Assembly: GCA_003427395.1 (NCBI GenBank)
Contig: BFEA01000302.1
Location: 1,213,005 to 1,233,915 of the forward strand
DNA: 20,911 bases
Source: Chara braunii
Lineage: Eukaryota > Streptophyta > Charophyceae > Charales > Characeae
Direction: 5' to 3'
Shown here: piece after piece, positions 16,117 through 20,911 of the stretch
Layout: each line of letters starts with the position of its first letter
Position numbering within the stretch: position 1 is the stretch's first letter
Translations under genes and position numbers: made by a program
Notes under the pieces: generated by a model
Database searches by the model: none
What the model saw: only the letters and a program-made list of their open reading frames with translations
What the model was told of the DNA's origin: nothing

Positions 16117-17370
16117 CTGTGCTGCCCCGGTCAAAGGATCCTCTTGGTAAGTGCACCACCAGATTCCAGCTGTGCCACCCCTTCTAGGAAGGAGCACTGC
16201 TGCTGCAGGAGGACCTGATGCGCAGGGGTTTGGCTGGCTTGGCATCGATAGCTTGGGCCAAGTACTGGTGGTTTTACTGTTCATTTCATTTCATGCTTGC
16301 TCCTGTGTCTGTAATTTCTTGCCAGTTTGGCTGTCGTCCTTTTTGCGAAGCCGGGCATTGTAGGCCGACCGTAGTAACGGCCGACTCGGGCTACGTGCAT
16401 AGGCAGCCTGGGTGTGGCAACTGTCGTCTGCTGTATGAATGCGGGTTGAAGCGGACACGCAATGGCTTGCCTTAACTTTCGTCGACAATAGAGGAAGCCC
16501 AAGGTTTGCGGAGCAGACAGGGCACTTTTGTGACGGAGTAACAGTTTATGTGACACGTTTTCTTCCGAGAAAATTTTGTGGACTTGACGCAAACAAGATG
16601 TCATTCCTTAAACTGCGATGACCTACAGTGTTTGTTGGCCTGTTCAAGCATTTGTAATTGTTTTTTTTAATAATCTTCCTTTACCTTTTTTTATGTTTTT
16701 TTAATATAAAACTGCATATTCTCGTGTTTTGGGGGGTGTCCGTTGAACTGGATCCCAGATCAAAGCACCAACGGGACATTGCGGCTTGCTGTTCAACCTG
16801 TGATTGTGTGAATAACATTATTATACACACTCGCAATATTCGGAAAGTTAGCATAGACGGTTAATCTATCCAGTTTGCTTATCCGTTTGACGGTTTCTTC
16901 TTGACGACGTGGTTAATAAGGTGTCATAAGCCTCCAACTTTCGTCATGGATGGCCAGTGAACCGTACATCTGATCAAAGACGAGGTTTTTCAAAAATCCA
17001 TATTTTGAAACCCATCGCATCTGAAAGTTCTGGACGACGAGTTTCATTTAAGCTTCGATTGGTAAAGGAATAAATACGGTGTACTTCGATAATCGATTAA
17101 CAACGACCATTTTTCTAATTGTTCCCATTCTGATTCTTTGTGAGACTCATGAAGTCGATCGAGATATACTCACATGACTCGCTTGGCATAGGTAGTGGTC
17201 GCAATAGTTTCATTGAATTCTCATGAGAAGGTTTGTTCCTTTGGCAAACAATAGAAGTTCGCACATAGTTTAACATATATTCTTTCATTCCTTTCCCACT
17301 GAAGTTCTCTCCGACATTGACAAATGGCTTCTCGAAGTGTTATTGCCTATCATGACGTTCCCTACTAATC
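16117..17370. other. no supported gene; progressively AT-rich
   Basis: Contains CCAAGTACTGGTGGTTTTAC at 16258-16277, a solo match to the terminal motif of the 14881-15333 array. T-rich runs lie at 16660-16710. From about 16900 the sequence is AT-rich with no long frame on either strand. No RNA gene was recognised. Confidence 0.5.
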
Positions 17371-17530
17371 GTTGTTGTTGTTGTTGTTGTTGTTTTTTTT
17401 TTTTTTTTTTTTGGCCAAAGGGTCATATTGTCAACAAGAAGCTTGAGGCCAGGGTCCTCACAGTCTACCCGGAGTGACCGAACTGATCATGCTGAGAACC
17501 GGGCTCAGCGTCCCTCGTATGATGATGATA
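17371..17530 (-). mobile_element. possible 3' end of a poly(A)-tailed retroposon, minus strand
   Basis: A (GTT)n run (17371-17392) joins a 20-T homopolymer (17393-17412) and then GC-richer sequence to about 17515. On the minus strand this reads as a body ending in poly(A) followed by (AAC)n, a common retroposon tail form. No target-site duplication, internal promoter or second copy was confirmed, so a plain microsatellite is the alternative. Confidence 0.3.
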
Positions 17531-17576
17531 TGATGCTAACGACGATGATGATAATGATGATGATGATGATTAGTAA
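17516..17576. repeat. ATG/GAT trinucleotide microsatellite
   Basis: Interrupted ATG repeats (ATGATGATGATATGATG, then AATGATGATGATGATGATTAG) immediately after the retroposon-like block. Confidence 0.85.
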
Positions 17577-18084
17577 GAAAACATATAGAAGACTATGCTA
17601 TATCGGCAATCTTGGCTCTTAAGATTACTTAACACCTCCTGAAATCCACCTCAGTTTTTCCAAACACTCTTTTCCAACAGATCATAATAATACTCACTAA
17701 AATCAACTTATTCTCGTACAAACTCATATAGGCCTCACGCCCCCTTTTTGCTAGGTTACAGAGCGGCGCGACTCGCTCCATCTTCGGTCAGTGTCGTCTT
17801 GTGTCAGCAACCCCCAACTGTCCTTTAGGATGCCCCCCCATAGCATCCCCAGATCTCTGTACAATGCCTCATGCCCTCGCCTTCGGCAAGTTAGAGGGCA
17901 TCACCCCGGCTTCGGCCAGCGTCGTTCTGGCGTTGAACAGTTACGAATCCTGAATATACCAGTCTGATTCCAGAGTAGATTCGTACAAACTGCTAGCAAA
18001 CCCTCGAGTCCCGAGAGATTTTTCTAACTACGAGGAATAACAAGGGTGCTTGTTTTGAGGACTCAGAAAAATCACGAAGTATAG
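17577..18084. other. no supported gene; small duplicated phrase
   Basis: CTTCGGTCAGTGTCGTCTTG near 17783 and CTTCGGCCAGCGTCGTTCTG near 17921 look like diverged copies of one phrase. Otherwise I see no gene or RNA. Confidence 0.45.
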
Positions 18085-18830
18085 AGATACACCCCTGTCC
18101 CCCTCATCCCTTTGTCCCACCGCTGCCTCTGCCAAAAAGGACCGCCCGTGATCACGGACACTCCTCATCGGCCCCAACTTGGGACAGACCCATTTTCCCC
18201 TACGCTCGCCAAGGCATCCGAATCCCACCCAAAGAATGCCTCAGCCAACCCCTTGCCCTTGTTTGCCTCCGCTGTGGTATGATGCCGACCCATACATCTC
18301 CCCCAGCCGCAGAATAGAGAATCCCCCTAAAATCTGCCCCATCCCCCTTCAGGGCAATCACCTCCCTCCTTGTGAAGCCCTTGCAGAGTGGAGCTCTCCC
18401 CCTCAGAACCAGCCGACCAGCCCACCAGAAACAATCTGTATATGTTTAAGAGGAGTATCCTAAATCTTGGACGTTCGTGTGGTTTATTCCCCGCCCCCCC
18501 CTCTCCTCCATCTCCCCCTGTCCCTCCGCTGTCTCCGCCAAAAAGGACTGCTGGGGCATACCTGCTTCCTCCCCCATCTTCCACTAAGGCATCCCACCCA
18601 AGGTATGCCTCAGCCAACCCCTTACCCCAAACTACCTCCGCTGGGATATGATGTCACCCCATACATCTCTCCCAGCCCCAGAATAGGGTATCCCCCAAAA
18701 TCTGCCCTCCCTCCCTTCAGGGCATTCACCCCCCGCCTTGTGAAGCCCTTGCAGAGTAGAACTCTCCTCAAAGCCCCTCCCACCACCCCCTCAAAAATAA
18801 TTCATTAGTGTGCCCGAAGAGGAATTAGAA
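18085..18830. repeat. C-rich ~350-400-bp tandem duplication
   Basis: Copy 1 (about 18085-18470) and copy 2 (about 18490-18830) share an ordered series: CCCTGTCCC(C)CTC; CTCYGCCAAAAAGGAC at about 18127/18533; AAGGCATCC; ATGCCTCAGCCAACCCCTT; CCATACATCTC.CCCAG; CCAGAATAG; AAATCTGCCC; CTTCAGGGCA; TGTGAAGCCCTTGCAGAGT. Offsets shrink from about 406 to 368 bp because of indels. Pro-rich short frames exist in both copies but are not conserved in phase over the whole unit. Confidence 0.85.
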
Positions 18831-18885
18831 ATTAATAGTGGAAAAAGGAAAACGAAGAACGTGATGGAGAAAAGGTAGATGGAGC

Positions 18886-18907
18886 TTTTTTTTTTTTTTT
18901 TTTTTTT
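18886..18907. repeat. 22-nt T homopolymer
   Basis: Uninterrupted T run preceded by GGAGC and followed by GTTGCTGACGG. It separates the C-rich duplication from the GAT-rich satellite and could be the reversed poly(A) tail of a retroposon, but no body was identified. Confidence 0.9.
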
Positions 18908-18930
18908 GTTGCTGACGGTGAACAGTACCC

Positions 18931-19440
18931 TGAAGATGATGATGATTAGAATGATGATGATGATGCTGATGTACAGCGCCCTGTAATGACAACAGGATGA
19001 CGATGGTGGTGATGATGAGCATCGCCAGTGATGATAATTTGATGATGACGAGATGATGATGGTGATGGCGAGCATTTGATGATGATGATTTGATGATGAC
19101 GACGATGATGATGATGATGATGACGAACAACGCCCTGTAATGATAAAAGGCTGATGATGGTGTTGATGACGAGCACCTTTGATGATAACCTGATGAGTGA
19201 TGATGATGATGATGACGCAAATGATGGTGTTGATGGCGAACACCTTTGATGATAGTACCCTGATGATGATGATGGTAATGACGAGCGCCGCCCTGATGAT
19301 GACGACGAAACGATTTCGTGGTGACGATGTCGATGATGATGATGAACCACGCCCTGTTGATGATGTTGATGATGATGATGATGACGAGCAGCACCCTGAT
19401 GATGATGATGCTAGCAAACCGTGATGATGATGATGACGAT
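18931..19440. repeat. GAT-rich satellite with higher-order repeats
   Basis: About 500 bp of interrupted GAT/GAC trinucleotides. Higher-order copies exist: CGCCCTGTAATGA(C/T)AA near 18968 and 19130 (about 162 bp apart), and GATGGTGTTGATG with CACCTTTGATGATA at 19156 and 19223 (67 bp apart). The three minus-strand frames read as poly-Ser, poly-His and poly-Ile tracts (up to 208 codons), and a + frame reads poly-Met/Asp. This is what a trinucleotide repeat gives in any frame, so I do not call a gene. Confidence 0.9.
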
Positions 19441-19823
19441 AATCAGCTTGATGACGAACCGCGCCCTTGTTAGCTTCGTTATGATGGCGCGACCTGATAG
19501 CGATAGTGATGGTCTAGGATGATGGCGAGGAGTACCCCAATAGTAGGAGGTTACTGTAATCTCTCACACTTCAGGGTACCTAGGGCTAACTCCACTGCAC
19601 TCCACAGACATCAACCAAGCCAATGCCTCTCAGGCCGAAAGTCACGTGCAACAACGCAGCGGCAATCTGTATATCTTTTTAACGGGGGAATTAAACTCCC
19701 GTTGAATCCCGTTAAATTAAAAAAAAAAACGTTGAAATCGCGTTAAACGAAAAAATGGGCCGCTCCCGCGCTTTTCGGGAAAATGGAATTGATACGCGGG
19801 GTCCGAAACACGTGGCCCTACGC
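19441..19823. other. no supported gene; short ACGTT/CCCGTTAAA-type repeats
   Basis: Phrases AACTCCCGTTGAATCCCGTTAAA and ACGTTGAAATCGCGTTAAACG at 19693-19748 repeat a CGTT(G/A)AA core four times around an A11 run. Short frames on both strands are unrecognised. Confidence 0.45.
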
Positions 19824-19858
19824 AAAATAAATAAATAAATAAATAAAAAATAAAAACC
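19824..19858. repeat. AAAT microsatellite
   Basis: AAATAAATAAATAAATAAAT continuing to AAAAAATAAAAA; tetranucleotide repeat. Confidence 0.95.
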
Positions 19859-19914
19859 CAACCCCTGAAGCATCTCACATCCACCCCCACATCCCCCAAT
19901 CCCCAACGCCCCAG

Positions 19915-20001
19915 TTATGTGTGTGTAGGTGTGCTGTGTGTGCGCCTGCATTTGAGAGTGTGTCTGTGCATGAATATGAATGTATGCGCGTGTGTTTGTG
20001 T

Positions 20002-20032
<31 letters not shown>

Positions 20033-20035
20033 CGC
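19915..20035. repeat. GT-rich microsatellite
   Basis: Interrupted TG repeats with GC- and CA-containing variants, ending in a pure TG run at about 20004-20030. It mirrors the CA tract at the opposite end of the window in composition only. Confidence 0.95.
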
Positions 20036-20470
20036 ATGATTGTTGGCGTGTATCCATTGTTTCCCTTTTGAGGGATATAGTTTTTTCCCGTTGAAAACTG
20101 AGGGCGAGCGATAGGTTTGGGCGGACGATTTGGGTTTGTTTTTTTTTTTCTTCCTCTTTTTTACTGCATCTTCCCATAAATACAGTATCCAAGCATGCTG
20201 CTGTTTGTTACCAAGTAACGAAATCTATAACGGACTGCCATGCCTCGTTGGCAGGGTTTGCTAAGAAAATAAAATAAAATAAAAATGTACTTACCTTTGC
20301 CATGAATCTGGTAGAACATAGGTAGATACACTGCCAGTAGTTTAGAGCTTGAAATGTCATTTTTCTTGGCCTCGTGTGGGGCGGCACAGCCCTCAGGAGC
20401 TTGCTATTCGTTTTTCTGGTTTTTTTCTTTCCTTTTTTTCCCTCGTGCAATCAAAGAATCTGGGTTCCGT
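20036..20470. other. AT-rich intergenic sequence with T and AAAAT runs
   Basis: Contains a T run (20138-20149), an AAAAT microsatellite (20264-20286) and two T-rich stretches (20409-20442) just before the tRNA-like block. No gene was recognised. Confidence 0.5.
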
Positions 20471-20911
20471 CCAGCGACTTAGCTCAATTGATTAGGCACG
20501 CAAGTGGCATTCAGGAGGTTGTGGGTTCAATTCCCGCCTATGGCACTCTCGATGCCAACCAACTTAGATAGTTAGCTGGATCCTCCCAGTCTGTATCAGT
20601 CAGGTCTTCAGCCAACACGGCTGGGAGACACCTCCTGTCCCTACTATCTTACCTCAGTGTGACCAGCACTGAGGACCATCACCCTACTAGTATTGAGGGC
20701 ATCTTGGACCACATACCATTGACAAGCACTAGGGTTGGGCCAATCTCCCAGCCCTACTAGAAGCGGAGGCGGACAAACCATGCCGTACGGGAACTTCGGA
20801 CGCCAGACTCATGCAATCTGCTACAAGCCCAATTTTGTGTGTGTGCGTCTCTTTTTGCCTTTTTTTTATTTGCTTTTTGTGGGTTTTTTTTTTTTCTAAA
20901 TACACGAAGTT
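20471..20911 (+). mobile_element. candidate tRNA-derived SINE (truncated by window end)
   Basis: The first 80 bp carry a pol III type 2 promoter: A box TAGCTCAATTG (20480-20490) and B box GGTTCAATTCC (20524-20534), 44 bp apart start to start. The T arm (GTGGG-TTCAATT-CCCGC) folds, but the acceptor and D stems do not pair, so this is tRNA-like rather than a working tRNA. About 300 bp of unrelated body with internal hairpins (for example GGGTTGGG / CCCAGCCC near 20723-20745) follows, then T/TG-rich sequence at the window edge. These are standard SINE features; copy number could not be tested. Confidence 0.6.

Noticed and set aside
15975-16187. + frame with VLHVRITE decapeptide repeats
   Set aside because: The periodicity follows from the 30-bp minisatellite; there is no other support for translation.
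18791-19417. Minus-strand frames up to 208 codons, rich in Ser, His or Ile
   Set aside because: They are the three readings of one GAT/ATC repeat; all three frames are open at once, and no ordered domain is present.
20471-20545. Functional tRNA gene
   Set aside because: A and B boxes and T arm are good, but acceptor and D stems do not pair.

Overview
The window is eukaryotic nuclear DNA. It holds one gene I can support, a complete six-exon gene for an ADP-ribosylation factor (ARF1-class small GTPase) on the + strand, join(1593..1740, 2398..2468, 7036..7155, 7434..7552, 8367..8448, 8941..8946). The spliced product is 181 residues, the usual ARF1 length. Its C-terminal half (for example [20 protein letters not shown]) matches the green-plant form of ARF rather than the animal form. 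Long introns (one of 4.6 kb) and a repeat-filled 12 kb downstream flank suggest a large-genome member of the green lineage. A streptophyte (charophyte) alga fits, but the species is a guess.

Layout. 1-70 is a CT/CA microsatellite. 201-420 is a two-copy 110-bp tandem repeat. 421-1592 is the upstream flank and 5' leader. 1593-8946 is the ARF gene. Its introns are pyrimidine-rich on the sense strand, most strongly between about 3900 and 5800, and contain several degenerate tandem duplications. Intron 2 needs a GC donor. Intron 3 begins with a 48-bp tandem duplication that copies the splice donor. The last exon supplies only one amino acid and the stop.

Downstream. 8947-9730 is strikingly purine/G-rich, the reverse of the introns. 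9731-20911 has no gene I can recognise. It is a mosaic of repeats: a sequencing-adapter remnant inside a near-duplicated block (10512-10777), a 103-bp foldback hairpin (10998-11100) related to sequence in ARF intron 4 and at 14740-14818, a duplicated block at 12790-12990, a 300-bp inverted-repeat element (13116-13413), a higher-order tandem array between inverted repeats (14881-15333), a 30-bp minisatellite (15994-16106), a poly(T)-headed block that looks like a reversed retroposon tail (17371-17530), a duplicated C-rich block (18085-18830), a GAT-rich satellite (18931-19440), several microsatellites, and a tRNA-like pol III promoter typical of a SINE (20471 to the window end).

No multigene system is visible. 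The points most worth following are the ARF splice architecture and the adapter-bearing artefact. Everything was read by eye; no alignment, folding or database search was run.
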